A stretch of DNA of 64,000 bases from an uncultured Blautia sp. Lineage in GTDB: Bacteria; Bacillota; Clostridia; Lachnospirales; Lachnospiraceae. Below the pieces are notes generated by a model, which was not told where the DNA came from, ran no database searches, and saw only the letters and a list, made by a program, of their open reading frames with translations. A program made the translations under genes and the position numbers. The DNA lies in assembly GCF_934424005.1 (NCBI RefSeq), contig NZ_CAKRXI010000003.1, positions 1 through 64,000 on the forward strand, given 5' to 3'. Of this stretch, positions 15,638 through 25,568 are shown piece after piece (position 1 is the first letter of the stretch; the number at the start of each line of letters is the position of its first letter).

Positions 15638-17707
15638 TTGAGAAAAATTGCAGTTTTAGACCAGAACACAATTGATAAGATTGCAGCCGGAGAGGTTGTA
15701 GAAAGACCTTCTTCTGTCGTAAAAGAGCTTGTGGAAAATGCGATAGACGCAGGAGCAACTGCGGTAACAGTAGAAATTACAGATGGTGGTAAGAAACTGA
15801 TCCGGATTACGGATAATGGATCAGGAATGGAAGCAGAGCAGATTCCGCTTGCATTTCTCCGTCATGCAACAAGTAAGATTGAAAAGGTGGAAGATCTGGA
15901 ACATATTGCTTCTCTTGGATTTCGTGGTGAGGCACTTTCCAGTATCGCTGCTGTTTCTCAGGTAGAACTGATCACAAAAACTCCGTCTTCTGTCAGCGGC
16001 TCCCGTTATGTGATCGAAGGCGGACAGGAGCATTCACTGGAAGAACTGGGAGCACCGGAAGGAACTACATTTCTTGTTCGGAACCTTTTTTATAACACAC
16101 CGGCGAGAAGCAAATTCCTGAAGTCGGATACGACTGAGGCGAATTATATTCATACGCTGATGGAGCAGCTTGCACTGTCCCATCCGGAGATTTCTTTTAA
16201 ATATATTCAGAATAAGCAGGTGAAACTGCATACATCCGGGAACTACAGCGTGAAGGATGTTATTTACAGCGTGTATGGCAGAGAGATTGCCAGAGCACTT
16301 CTGGAGGTATCACAGGAAAATTCCTTTATGAAAATTGAGGGATTTGTTGGTAAACCGGAAATTGCCAGAGGCAATCGTTCTTTTGAGAACTATTATATCA
16401 ATGGACGATATGTTAAAAATAATATTATTACAAAAGCAATCGAAAATGCCTACAGAGGTTTCCTGATGCAGCATAAATTTCCATTTGTTTCTCTTCGTAT
16501 GGAAATGGAGGGGAACGATCTGGATGTTAATGTGCACCCGGCAAAAAGAGAGGTACGATTTGCGAGAGAACAGGAAGTTTACGATGCAGTTTATGATACT
16601 GTACGTGTAGCCCTGACCAGAAGAGAAATGATTCCGAAAGTATCTGTAGACAGTTCTTCTGTTAAAGAGGATAAAGAAGAAAAAGTTACGCGTGCAGCTG
16701 TACCGGAACCATTTGAGCAGAAACGTCGTGAAGAACTGTACGGAGCACAAAAACCAGTCCATTCTGTTGTACGAGAGCCGGCAGCATCTTATCGTCCGGC
16801 ATTTTCAAAAGATGAAGAAGAAATGTTCAGTGGTACACTGCGCGAGAATCAGAAACTGGACGAAGTGAAGAAACTGACAGAGAGGCAGACAGTGCCAGAG
16901 TCATTTCAGAATTCTTCGGAGAAAACAAATACTGTGCCTGAGAAGGTTGATACACAGGTTAAACAGAAAATTGTACAGAAGTCTGTACAAGATTATGAAC
17001 AAGACTATGTGCAGAAAACGGAAGCAGAAGAACTAAAAATACAGGAAGCAGTATCGAGAGAGACTGAAAAACAGACTCCACCACAGCAGCTGGAACTCTT
17101 TGAGGAGAAACTGCTTGCGCCAGAATCCAGAAGCCAGATTGACCTGATCGGACAGATCTTTGATACGTACTGGCTGGTACAGTTTGAGGACAATTTTTAT
17201 ATAATCGATCAGCATGCTGCACACGAAAAGGTATATTATGAGCGCATGGTAAAACAGTTCCGGGAACATTCGATTGATTCACAGTATCTGAACCCTCCGT
17301 TGATCGTGACACTGAGCATGCAGGAGGAAGAAGTGCTGAAAGCAAATATGAATTATTTTGAACAGTTTGGCTTTGAGATCGAGAATTTCGGTGGCAGAGA
17401 ATACCGCATCAGTGCGGTACCATCGAATCTGTACGGACTGACAGAGGAAGAACTGTTTCTGGAAATGTTGGACAATCTGGCATCTGATAACAGTAAAGAT
17501 ACATTGGATATTTTTGCTGCCAGACTTGCAACGATGGCATGCAAGGCGGCAGTTAAAGGAAATCATGCTATGTCACATCAGGAGGCAGAAAAACTGATCG
17601 ATGAACTTCTGACTCTGGAAAATCCGTATCATTGTCCGCATGGACGCCCGACGATCATTGCAATGACAAGAACAGAACTGGAAAAAAAGTTTAAACGAAT
17701 CGTGTAA
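15638..17707 (+). CDS. mutL: DNA mismatch repair endonuclease MutL
   Basis: 689 residues from TTG 15638 (GGGAGG four bases upstream). The GHKL ATPase domain shows ENAIDAGAT, DNGSGM and GFRGEAL, followed by a long low-complexity linker (residues about 340-490, rich in Glu, Lys and Gln). The C-terminal domain carries DQHAAHEKVYYE, the DQHA(X)2E(X)4E nicking motif, plus ACKAAVKGN and CPHGRP. This is therefore the endonuclease-type MutL found in bacteria without MutH. It acts after MutS and shares its transcript. Confidence 0.95.
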   Translation: MRKIAVLDQNTIDKIAAGEVVERPSSVVKELVENAIDAGATAVTVEITDGGKKLIRITDNGSGMEAEQIPLAFLRHATSKIEKVEDLEHIASLGFRGEALSSIAAVSQVELITKTPSSVSGSRYVIEGGQEHSLEELGAPEGTTFLVRNLFYNTPARSKFLKSDTTEANYIHTLMEQLALSHPEISFKYIQNKQVKLHTSGNYSVKDVIYSVYGREIARALLEVSQENSFMKIEGFVGKPEIARGNRSFENYYINGRYVKNNIITKAIENAYRGFLMQHKFPFVSLRMEMEGNDLDVNVHPAKREVRFAREQEVYDAVYDTVRVALTRREMIPKVSVDSSSVKEDKEEKVTRAAVPEPFEQKRREELYGAQKPVHSVVREPAASYRPAFSKDEEEMFSGTLRENQKLDEVKKLTERQTVPESFQNSSEKTNTVPEKVDTQVKQKIVQKSVQDYEQDYVQKTEAEELKIQEAVSRETEKQTPPQQLELFEEKLLAPESRSQIDLIGQIFDTYWLVQFEDNFYIIDQHAAHEKVYYERMVKQFREHSIDSQYLNPPLIVTLSMQEEEVLKANMNYFEQFGFEIENFGGREYRISAVPSNLYGLTEEELFLEMLDNLASDNSKDTLDIFAARLATMACKAAVKGNHAMSHQEAEKLIDELLTLENPYHCPHGRPTIIAMTRTELEKKFKRIV

Positions 17708-17726
17708 GAATTATACAGGAGTGATT

Positions 17727-18674
17727 ATGAAAAGACCTTTGATCGTTCTTACCGGGCCGACAGCAGTTGGCAAAACAAGTCTTTCTATTTCATTGGCAAA
17801 GGCAGTAAACGGTGAGATTATTTCTGCAGATTCCATGCAGGTATATAAAAAAATGGATATCGGTTCTGCGAAGATCCGTCCGGAGGAAATGCAGGGAGTA
17901 AAGCATTATCTGGTGGATGTTCTGGAACCGGAAGAAGAATTTCATATCGTAAAATTCCAGCAGATGGCAAAAGAAGCTATGGAGGAAATTTACGCAAAAG
18001 GAAAGATACCGATTCTGGTCGGAGGAACCGGATTTTATATTCAGGCGGTAACCAGAGATATTGATTTTACAGAGGCGCAGCAGGAAAACACTTACCGTGC
18101 AGAGCTGGAGAAACTGGCGGAAACAGAAGGTGCTGAGTATCTTCATGATAGGCTGAAAGAAGTAGATCCGGCAAGTGCGGATACAATCCATGCAAACAAT
18201 GTAAAACGTGTGATCCGTGCACTGGAATTTTATCATCAGAATGGTACGCCTATATCTGCACATAATGAAGAACAGAAAAAACAGACAAGTCCGTATAATC
18301 TGGCATATTTTGTTTTAAATGCGCCAAGAGATATCCTCTATGAGCGGATAGACAAACGAGTGGACCAGATGCTGGAAGAGGGACTGGTAAAAGAGGTGGA
18401 AGGACTGAAACGTGAGGGCTGCCATCGTGGTATGGTATCCATGCAGGGACTGGGATACAAGGAAATCCTGGCTTATCTGGATGGGGAATATCCACTGGAA
18501 GAGGCGGTACGTATCCTGAAACGAGATACCAGACATTTTGCAAAGCGGCAGCTGACCTGGTTTCGACGGGAGTCGGATGTGATCTGGGTTGATAAAGACA
18601 AATTTCACTGGGATGAAAAAGAAATTCTGGAATATATGCTGAGTGTTCTTAAAGAACATGATATTTTGGGATAG
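17727..18674 (+). CDS. miaA: tRNA dimethylallyltransferase
   Basis: About 315 residues. ATG 17727 has AGGAG at five bases; a GTG at 17721 is in frame but lies within it. P-loop GPTAVGKTSLS, then DSMQVYKKMDIGSAK, VGGTGFYIQAV, and the C-terminal GYKEILAYLDG and KRDTRHFAKRQLTWFR motifs. MiaA adds a dimethylallyl group to A37 of tRNAs reading codons that start with U. The mutS-mutL-miaA order is conserved in Firmicutes; the three genes are tightly spaced and probably cotranscribed. Confidence 0.95.
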   Translation: MKRPLIVLTGPTAVGKTSLSISLAKAVNGEIISADSMQVYKKMDIGSAKIRPEEMQGVKHYLVDVLEPEEEFHIVKFQQMAKEAMEEIYAKGKIPILVGGTGFYIQAVTRDIDFTEAQQENTYRAELEKLAETEGAEYLHDRLKEVDPASADTIHANNVKRVIRALEFYHQNGTPISAHNEEQKKQTSPYNLAYFVLNAPRDILYERIDKRVDQMLEEGLVKEVEGLKREGCHRGMVSMQGLGYKEILAYLDGEYPLEEAVRILKRDTRHFAKRQLTWFRRESDVIWVDKDKFHWDEKEILEYMLSVLKEHDILG

Positions 18675-18728
18675 TCAGTTAGAAGACGCAATAAATCAGA
18701 TACAATTGGAAAGGATCATAAAATAACC

Positions 18729-20006
18729 ATGAAGGAATTATATGAACAGCTTGGAATCTCATCCAAAGTCTATGATTTTGGAGCAGAGATCGAAGCATCT
18801 CTGAAGGAACGATTTGAACAGTTTGACAAGACTGCGGAATATAACCAGCTTAAAGTACTGATGGCCATGCAGAAAAACAAAGTAAGTGCAGAATGTTTCC
18901 AGTCATCATCAGGCTACGGCTATGATGATTTTGGACGAGATACTCTGGAAAAAGTATATGCAGATACTTTTCATACGGAGGCATGTCTGATTCGTTCCCA
19001 GATCACCTGCGGAACTCATGCACTGGCAATTGCTTTATTTGGAAATCTTCGCCCGGGAGATGAGCTTCTTGCACCGGCAGGAAAGCCATACGATACACTT
19101 GAAGAAGTGATCGGTATCCGCCCGTCCAGAGGCTCTCTGGCAGAATATGGAGTAACTTACAGACAGGTGGATCTCAAAGAAGACGGAACCTTTGACTATG
19201 ATGCAATTCGTGCGGCAATCAATGAAAAAACAAAACTTGTTGAGATTCAGCGTTCTAAGGGATATCAGACAAGACCTTCCTATTCTGTAAAACAGATTGG
19301 AGAACTGATCGCATTTGTCAAGAGCATCAAACCGGACGTTATCTGTATGGTGGATAACTGTTACGGAGAGTTTGTAGATACGATAGAACCAAGCGATGTC
19401 GGAGCAGATATGATCGTCGGATCTCTGATCAAGAATCCGGGTGGCGGACTTGCACCGATTGGCGGTTATATTGCGGGAACGAAGGAATGTGTCGAAAATG
19501 CGGCAACGCGTATGACATGTCCGGGACTTGGCATGGAGGTCGGAGCCTCCCTTGGTGTGAACCGTTCGTTCTATCAGGGCTTTTTCCTTGCACCAATGGT
19601 GACCAAAGGCGCATTAAAAGGAGCTGTTTTTGCAGCAAATATTTATGAAAAACTTGGTTTCCCTGTTGTTCCGAATGGCAGTGAGCCACGGCAGGACATT
19701 ATTCAGGCAGTGACACTTGGAACTCCGGAAGGGCTGATTGCATTTTGTAAGGGAATCCAGGCAGCGGCACCGGTAGACAGTTATGTGGATCCGGAACCGT
19801 GGGACATGCCGGGATATGACAGCCAGGTTATCATGGCAGCAGGTGCTTTTGTACAGGGCTCATCTATTGAACTTTCGGCAGATGGCCCGGTGAAGCCGCC
19901 GTATGCCGTGTATTTCCAGGGTGGACTTACCTGGGAGCATGCAAAACTTGGAGTACTGATGTCTTTGCAGAAACTGGTAGATGCGAATATTGTGACACTT
20001 CCGTAA
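18729..20006 (+). CDS. PLP-dependent methionine gamma-lyase family protein
   Basis: 425 residues. Long conserved stretches characteristic of the Met_gamma_lyase (YnbB, once called aluminium-resistance protein) family: QSSSGYGYDDFGRDTLE, RSQITCGTHALAIALFG, MVDNCYGEFV and SLIKNPGGGLAPIGGYI, whose Lys should bind PLP. Members are fold-type I C-S lyase-like enzymes; the physiological substrate is not settled. In many Firmicutes it follows miaA, as here. ATG 18729. Confidence 0.88.
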   Translation: MKELYEQLGISSKVYDFGAEIEASLKERFEQFDKTAEYNQLKVLMAMQKNKVSAECFQSSSGYGYDDFGRDTLEKVYADTFHTEACLIRSQITCGTHALAIALFGNLRPGDELLAPAGKPYDTLEEVIGIRPSRGSLAEYGVTYRQVDLKEDGTFDYDAIRAAINEKTKLVEIQRSKGYQTRPSYSVKQIGELIAFVKSIKPDVICMVDNCYGEFVDTIEPSDVGADMIVGSLIKNPGGGLAPIGGYIAGTKECVENAATRMTCPGLGMEVGASLGVNRSFYQGFFLAPMVTKGALKGAVFAANIYEKLGFPVVPNGSEPRQDIIQAVTLGTPEGLIAFCKGIQAAAPVDSYVDPEPWDMPGYDSQVIMAAGAFVQGSSIELSADGPVKPPYAVYFQGGLTWEHAKLGVLMSLQKLVDANIVTLP

Positions 20007-20054
20007 AGATAGAAGGAAGAACTGTTGCAGGTGGCAGCAGATGAAGGAGACGAT

Positions 20055-21242
20055 ATGGGCGAAAAAACACAGGTGATCGTTGTAGGGGGAGGAGCGTCCG
20101 GACTGGCAGCTGCGATTGCAGCGGCAGAGAATGGTGCGGCAGTTACGCTCCTTGAACAGAATGAGAATCCGGGCCGGAAAATCTGTGTAACGGGGAATGG
20201 CAGATGTAATCTTACGAACAGAGACATGCGTCCTGATATTTTCAGAGGCCAGCACCCGGAATTTGTGGAAGAAATTCTGGCACAGTTTACGCTGGAGGAT
20301 ACACTTGCCTTTTTTGAAAAACTTGGAGTGGCTTTTACAGAACGTAAAGGATGGCTGTATCCCAGAAGCAATCAGGCGAAATGTATTCCGGAACTCTTGA
20401 TATTGAAAGCAAGAGCTTTAAAAGTCAAAATCAAAACAAGAGAACATGTAGAATCTGTTTCATGGGAGAATGGGCGCTGGAAAGTACAGACTTCCGGATG
20501 GACTTATGAAGGAGATAAGGTGATCCTTGCCAATGGATCTAAAGCTTCGCAGGTTCCAGGTTCGGATGGCAGTGGCTATGAGCTTGCAGCAAAACTTGGA
20601 CATCATATTATCCGTCCCTTTCCTGCACTTACCGGACTTCGATGTAAAGGAAATGTTTTTTCTGTATGGGCGGGTGTTCGTACGGACGCAAAAGTTACAT
20701 TATTGATTGATGGAAAGAGATTTGGAGAAGAGAGCGGGGAAGTACAGCTGACGGATTATGGAATTTCCGGCATACCGGTGTTTCAGTTGAGCAGCTATGC
20801 GATCCGTGCACTGGATGAAGGAAAAAAAGTAACGCTGTCTGTGAACTTTCTTCCGGAATATACAAAAAACTCTTTGCAGGAATATTTGAAAAAAAGGCAG
20901 GAAATCTGTCCGTATCAGTCAGATGCAGAACTGCTTTTGGGAATGCTGCCTGATAAACTGATCAAAATGTTCCGAAAACAGAAAAAAGATCTTTGTGACA
21001 CGATTACGTCATATGTGCTGGAAGTAAAGGACAGTTCCGGATTTGAACAGGCGCAGGTCTGCTCCGGAGGTGTGGATACTTCGCAGGTCGATCCGGAAAC
21101 ACTGGAGTCCGTATTGCATAAGGGGCTTTATTTTGCCGGAGAGCTGCTGGATATAGATGGCCCCTGTGGAGGGTATAATCTTCAATGGGCATGGTCAAGC
21201 GGTATTGTGGCAGGGCGCAGCAGTGCAAAGGAGAATTTATGA
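20055..21242 (+). CDS. HI0933-type FAD-dependent oxidoreductase
   Basis: 395 residues from ATG 20055 (AAGGAG five bases upstream; the longer TTG reading is not supported). N-terminal Rossmann VVGGGASGLAAAIAAAENG, then GRKICVTGNGRCNLTN, which is diagnostic of the HI0933/BaiN flavoprotein family. The C-terminus has AGELLDIDGPCGGYNLQWAWSSG, the second FAD contact. Substrate unknown; one family member was proposed to act in bile-acid metabolism, but that cannot be read from sequence. Its stop overlaps the next start (ATGA). Confidence 0.88.
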   Translation: MGEKTQVIVVGGGASGLAAAIAAAENGAAVTLLEQNENPGRKICVTGNGRCNLTNRDMRPDIFRGQHPEFVEEILAQFTLEDTLAFFEKLGVAFTERKGWLYPRSNQAKCIPELLILKARALKVKIKTREHVESVSWENGRWKVQTSGWTYEGDKVILANGSKASQVPGSDGSGYELAAKLGHHIIRPFPALTGLRCKGNVFSVWAGVRTDAKVTLLIDGKRFGEESGEVQLTDYGISGIPVFQLSSYAIRALDEGKKVTLSVNFLPEYTKNSLQEYLKKRQEICPYQSDAELLLGMLPDKLIKMFRKQKKDLCDTITSYVLEVKDSSGFEQAQVCSGGVDTSQVDPETLESVLHKGLYFAGELLDIDGPCGGYNLQWAWSSGIVAGRSSAKENL

Positions 21243-22825
21243 TACGAATTACACAGTTGAAGCTTCCGGTGGAGCACACTCCGGAACAGTTGAAGAAGAA
21301 AATTGCAAAGACACTCAAATGTGCGGAAGATACATTTTCCTATGAGATTGTCCGCCAGTCTCTGGATGCAAGACATAAAGATGACAAAAAATTTGTCTAT
21401 ACAGTAGATGTGAAAACAGCTGCTGAACAAAAAATTTTGCGAAGAGTTCACAATAATAACATTATGTCAATCAATAAAAAGGATTATCAGTTTCCTTTGC
21501 CGGGAACAGAGAAACTGGAGCATGTGCCGGTTATTGTTGGAAGTGGACCGGCAGGACTTTTCTGCGCCTGGTATTTGGCAAGAGCCGGTTATCGTCCACT
21601 GGTTCTGGAACGCGGTCAGGAGGCGCAGAAACGTAAAGAAACGGTAGATCGCTTCTGGAAAGATGGAGTGCTGGATCCGGATTCCAACGTGCAGTTCGGG
21701 GAAGGCGGTGCCGGAACTTTTTCAGATGGAAAGCTTAACACACTGGTAAAAGATCCGAATGGACGTAACCATGAGGTTCTGAAACGTTTTGTAGAGGCAG
21801 GCGCGCCGGAGGAAATCGTTTATCAACAGAAACCGCATCTTGGAACGGACGTACTGATTGGCATTGTTGAAACGATGCGTCATCAGATTGAAGAGATGGG
21901 AGGTTCTTTTCGCTTTGAAACAAAGGTGACAGATCTCTGCATCGAAAACGGTCATCTGACTGCAGTTGAAGTGAACAATGAAGAGAAGATACCGGCAGAT
22001 GCCTGTGTGCTTGCACTGGGACATAGTGCCCGGGATACGTTTGATATGCTTCACAGGCGTGGTGTTTATATGGAACCGAAATCCTTTGCGGTCGGACTTC
22101 GTATGGAACATCCACAGAAAATGATCAATTACGATCTTTATGGAGAAGAGGAAAATGAATTTCTGGGAGCTGCAAGTTATAAAGTGACACATACCTGTGA
22201 AAATGGCAGAGGCGTTTACTCGTTCTGCATGTGTCCGGGCGGCTTTGTGGTTAATGCATCCTCTGAACAGGGAATGCTGGCAGTCAATGGAATGAGTTAT
22301 CAGGCGCGTGACAGCAAAAATGCAAACAGTGCGCTGATCGTAACGGTTACACCAGAGGATTTCCCGGAAGAAGGTCCACTTGGGGGGATTGCATTTCAGA
22401 GAAAACTGGAAAAGAGAGCATGGGAACTTGGAAAAGGAAAAATTCCGGTTCAGTTGTTTGGTGATTTTAAGTTACATCAGAAGAGTTCTGTATTTGGAGA
22501 AATCGAACCCCAGATGAAAGGTGCTTATGTACTTGCTGATGTACGCTCAATCCTGCCGAAGGAAATTGGTGATTCGATTGAAGAAGGTGTTCTTGCATTT
22601 GGAAGGAAACTGAAGGGATTTGACCGGAACGACGCGATTCTGAGTGGTGTGGAGAGCCGTACTTCTTCGCCGGTAAGAATCGTACGAAACCGTGAGGGAT
22701 ATTCTAATATAGAGGGGATTTATCCGTGCGGGGAAGGTGCAGGGTATGCAGGAGGCATCACATCAGCTGCTATGGATGGTATCAAAACGGCTGAGTTTAT
22801 ATGTGAAAAATTTAGAAATTTTTAG
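21239..22825 (+). CDS. NAD(P)/FAD-dependent oxidoreductase
   Basis: 528 residues from ATG 21239, preceded by AAAGGAG and overlapping the previous stop by 4 bp. The N-terminal about 90 residues form a separate small domain (IRITQLKLPVEHTPEQL...). A dinucleotide fold follows: VIVGSGPAGLFCAWYLARAG. Then NVQFGEGGAGTFSDGKL and a C-terminal YPCGEGAGYAGGITSAAMDGIK. This is the widespread uncharacterised flavoprotein family often annotated as a dehydrogenase. It is translationally coupled to the HI0933-type gene. Confidence 0.88.
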   Translation: MIRITQLKLPVEHTPEQLKKKIAKTLKCAEDTFSYEIVRQSLDARHKDDKKFVYTVDVKTAAEQKILRRVHNNNIMSINKKDYQFPLPGTEKLEHVPVIVGSGPAGLFCAWYLARAGYRPLVLERGQEAQKRKETVDRFWKDGVLDPDSNVQFGEGGAGTFSDGKLNTLVKDPNGRNHEVLKRFVEAGAPEEIVYQQKPHLGTDVLIGIVETMRHQIEEMGGSFRFETKVTDLCIENGHLTAVEVNNEEKIPADACVLALGHSARDTFDMLHRRGVYMEPKSFAVGLRMEHPQKMINYDLYGEEENEFLGAASYKVTHTCENGRGVYSFCMCPGGFVVNASSEQGMLAVNGMSYQARDSKNANSALIVTVTPEDFPEEGPLGGIAFQRKLEKRAWELGKGKIPVQLFGDFKLHQKSSVFGEIEPQMKGAYVLADVRSILPKEIGDSIEEGVLAFGRKLKGFDRNDAILSGVESRTSSPVRIVRNREGYSNIEGIYPCGEGAGYAGGITSAAMDGIKTAEFICEKFRNF

Positions 22826-22851
22826 GAGGGAGTGTACATCTCCCTCTTTTT
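22826..22851 (+). terminator. Intrinsic terminator before radC
   Basis: GAGGGA (22826-22831) pairs with TCCCTC (22841-22846), followed by TTTTTA. It ends the mutS-to-flavoprotein transcription unit. Confidence 0.7.
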
Positions 22852-22910
22852 ATGCTAAAATAATTTCTGATTCTTTTGGGTTCTGTCACAGAGAGCGACA
22901 GGTAAACAAA

Positions 22911-23621
22911 ATGAACCATACTATGAAAGAAATACCGGAATCACAGCGGCCTTATGAGAAATGTATTCGAGAGGGTGAGAGCACTTTAAGTGACAGTGAG
23001 CTCCTTGCAGTGATACTCCGGTGTGGTACCAGGGGAATGAATTCTCTGACCCTGGCAAACGATATTTTAAGTCATATGGAGCAGTCACCCTATCCGGGAC
23101 TTCTGGGACTGCTTCACTGTTCAGTATCAGATCTGAAAAAGATACATGGGATAGGAACGGTCAAGGCAGTTCAGCTGAAGTGTATCGGAGAATTATCCAA
23201 AAGGATTGCCAGTACAGCCGCAAGAATTTCGCTTGACTTTAACAGTCCGGATTCTATTGCAGCATATTATATGGAACAGCTGCGGCATCAGGAACAGGAG
23301 ATCATGGTCTGTATGATGCTGGATAATCAGAATCATCTGCTCGGAGATACCGTACTGTCAAAGGGAACTGTAAATGCAACGCTGATCACACCGCGGGAAG
23401 TATATCTGGAAGCACTTCGATACCATGCGGTCAATCTGATACTGATTCATAATCATCCGGGAGGAAATCCGGCTCCCAGTAAATGCGATAAAGAAATTAC
23501 TGAACGAATCTGTCAGGCCGGAGAAATGCTGGGAATTAATTTGCTTGATCATATCATCATAGGTGATCACAGATATATCAGTTTCCGGGAAGAGGGACTG
23601 ATGGGAGTATATCCGGAATGA
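22911..23621 (+). CDS. radC: RadC family JAB-domain protein
   Basis: About 236 residues from ATG 22911 (ATG 22923 is also possible; the ribosome binding site is weak for both). N-terminal helix-hairpin-helix (LHCSVSDLKKIHGIGTVKAVQLK) followed by the JAB1/MPN domain with LIHNHPGGNPAPSKCDKEIT and LLDHIIIG, carrying the metal ligands HxH and the downstream Asp. The family has a peptidase/isopeptidase fold; its role in DNA repair is disputed. It sits directly before the mre cluster, as in many Firmicutes. Confidence 0.92.
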   Translation: MNHTMKEIPESQRPYEKCIREGESTLSDSELLAVILRCGTRGMNSLTLANDILSHMEQSPYPGLLGLLHCSVSDLKKIHGIGTVKAVQLKCIGELSKRIASTAARISLDFNSPDSIAAYYMEQLRHQEQEIMVCMMLDNQNHLLGDTVLSKGTVNATLITPREVYLEALRYHAVNLILIHNHPGGNPAPSKCDKEITERICQAGEMLGINLLDHIIIGDHRYISFREEGLMGVYPE

Positions 23622-23633
23622 AGGGAAATTTTT

Positions 23634-24647
23634 ATGCTTTTAAGAAAAACATATGGAATAGATCTTGGAAGCAGCAGTATCAAGGTTTATTCGTTTTTTA
23701 AAAACAAAAGTTACATGGAAAAGAACATGATAGCGTCAAAAGGGCGCAGGATCATCGCCGTGGGTAATGAAGCATACGATATGTTTGAAAAGGCTCCTGC
23801 CAATATCGTGGTGAATTCGCCGATGGCTTTTGGTATGATAGCCAATCTTGAACTGCAGGAGATTACGTTGTACAGCATGATGAAAAAGATTGATCATTTT
23901 CTGGGAATCGGATCAGATATGTTTTTTTCTGTTCCGCTTGATATGACTGCAGTAGAGAAACGGGCATATTACCATGTTGCCAATGGCCATTGGCTCAGGC
24001 AGAACCGGGTATATATGGTAGAGGCTCCGATTGCAGATGCAATTGCGATGGGTGTAGACCTGAACCGGAATGCTGGAAGTATGATCGTAAATATTGGAGC
24101 ACAAAGTACACAGTTCTCAATCATCACGGATGGAAAAATCATCATTGCGAAAAAAATCCCGATCGGTGGACGTCAGATGAATGAAGCTATCTGCAGTGAG
24201 ATCAGGAAACGTTACAATCTGCAGATTGGCACACGTACCGGAAAGCGTCTGAAGATAGCCATGGGACGGCTCAATGATCAGCGCAGAGAAGCACGCAAGG
24301 TGGTTGGAATTGATGGAATATCAGGACTGCCGAGAGAGGAAATCATATCCGGATATGTGGTAAATGCCGGAATTATGAACTGCGTGAATGAGATTGCGGC
24401 AGAAATGAAAACTTTTTTGGAGAGAATTCCACCGCAGATTTCTTACCATATTTCAAGAGAAGGAATCTACCTTGCCGGGGGAAGTACCAAGATTCCTTAC
24501 ATAGACAATTACCTTGCGAGTTATACGGGGGTATCTTTTAACTTATCTCCATTATATGAAAAAGCAACAGTTACAGGACTGGAAAAAATCATCCGTGACC
24601 ATGAACTGATGAAATGGGCGCAGCCTGTCAAACAACGTAAATTATAA
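23634..24647 (+). CDS. mreB: MreB-like actin homologue (divergent)
   Basis: 337 residues. Phosphate-1 loop YGIDLGSSSIKVY, phosphate-2 region GSMIVNIGAQSTQFSII, and adenosine loop IYLAGGSTKIPYI are those of MreB. Many otherwise invariant stretches are altered, for example the usual Gly-Gly-Thr-Thr-Asp of phosphate-2 reads Gly-Ala-Gln-Ser-Thr, and the C-terminus extends in a basic tail. MreB filaments guide lateral wall synthesis. It heads the mreBCD-PBP2 cluster, 12 bp after radC. Confidence 0.85.
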   Translation: MLLRKTYGIDLGSSSIKVYSFFKNKSYMEKNMIASKGRRIIAVGNEAYDMFEKAPANIVVNSPMAFGMIANLELQEITLYSMMKKIDHFLGIGSDMFFSVPLDMTAVEKRAYYHVANGHWLRQNRVYMVEAPIADAIAMGVDLNRNAGSMIVNIGAQSTQFSIITDGKIIIAKKIPIGGRQMNEAICSEIRKRYNLQIGTRTGKRLKIAMGRLNDQRREARKVVGIDGISGLPREEIISGYVVNAGIMNCVNEIAAEMKTFLERIPPQISYHISREGIYLAGGSTKIPYIDNYLASYTGVSFNLSPLYEKATVTGLEKIIRDHELMKWAQPVKQRKL

Positions 24648-24683
24648 AGACACAATTATAATTCTTTAGGGGTATGATAATAC

Positions 24684-25568
24684 ATGAAAAACCTGAAAAA
24701 GAAGTTTCGATTTCGAATACATTTAAAAAGTAAACATCTTCTTGTGATCATGACATTTTTCTGTGGAAGCGCTGTGGTTGCTACACTTGCCTCCGGGATT
24801 ACATCAGCTCCGCTTCAGGAAGCGGCAGGAATGATCGTTGTTCCTTTTGAAAAAAGTATCACAGCAATTGGACTCTGGCTTACTGATATCAATAAATCTT
24901 TTCAGGAAAAACAGGATCTTATAGATCAGAATGAAGAACTGAAAAATACTGTAGATACACTGACGGAACAGAATAATATTCTTATTCAGAATCAGTCCGA
25001 GCTTTCCAGACTGCAGGAACTCTATGATCTGGATGAGGAATATTCGGATTATCCGAAGGTTGCAGCCAGAATCATATCCAAAGATCCGGGTAACTGGTAT
25101 GATACATTTATGATCAATAAAGGAAGCAAAGACGGCATCCGTGTGGATAACAATGTAATTGCAGGCAAGGGACTTGTCGGTATTGTTACCGAAGTAGGCA
25201 GCAACTGGGCAACTGTTCGTTCCATTATTGATGACAGTAGTAATGTCAGTGCCATGACAGTCGGTACAGATGACAATTGTGTGGTGGAAGGTGACCTGGA
25301 GCTGATCGATGAAGGGAAACTGCGTTTTACACAGCTGTATGATAAAGAAGATAAAGTAACAGTAGGCGAGCAGGTTGTTACTTCAAATATCAGTGAAAAA
25401 TACGTTGAAGGTCTGTTTATCGGATATGTCAGCGATATTCAATTAGATACCAATAATCTGACAAAATCAGGAACAATCGTTACACCTGTAGATTTTCAGC
25501 ACTTGAAGGATGTGTTTGTAATTACTGTCAACAAGAAAGATTCCACAGAGGAAGGAGCCGAGGAATGA
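24684..25568 (+). CDS. mreC: Rod shape-determining protein MreC
   Basis: 294 residues. A basic cytoplasmic start, one membrane helix (residues about 18-37), then a coiled coil (about 75-115, LIDQNEELKNTVDTLTEQNN) and the MreC beta-barrel domain with YDTFMINKGSKDGI and NVIAGKGLVGIVTEVG. MreC bridges MreB filaments to the wall synthases RodA/PBP2. Its stop overlaps the start of mreD by 4 bp. Confidence 0.93.
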   Translation: MKNLKKKFRFRIHLKSKHLLVIMTFFCGSAVVATLASGITSAPLQEAAGMIVVPFEKSITAIGLWLTDINKSFQEKQDLIDQNEELKNTVDTLTEQNNILIQNQSELSRLQELYDLDEEYSDYPKVAARIISKDPGNWYDTFMINKGSKDGIRVDNNVIAGKGLVGIVTEVGSNWATVRSIIDDSSNVSAMTVGTDDNCVVEGDLELIDEGKLRFTQLYDKEDKVTVGEQVVTSNISEKYVEGLFIGYVSDIQLDTNNLTKSGTIVTPVDFQHLKDVFVITVNKKDSTEEGAEE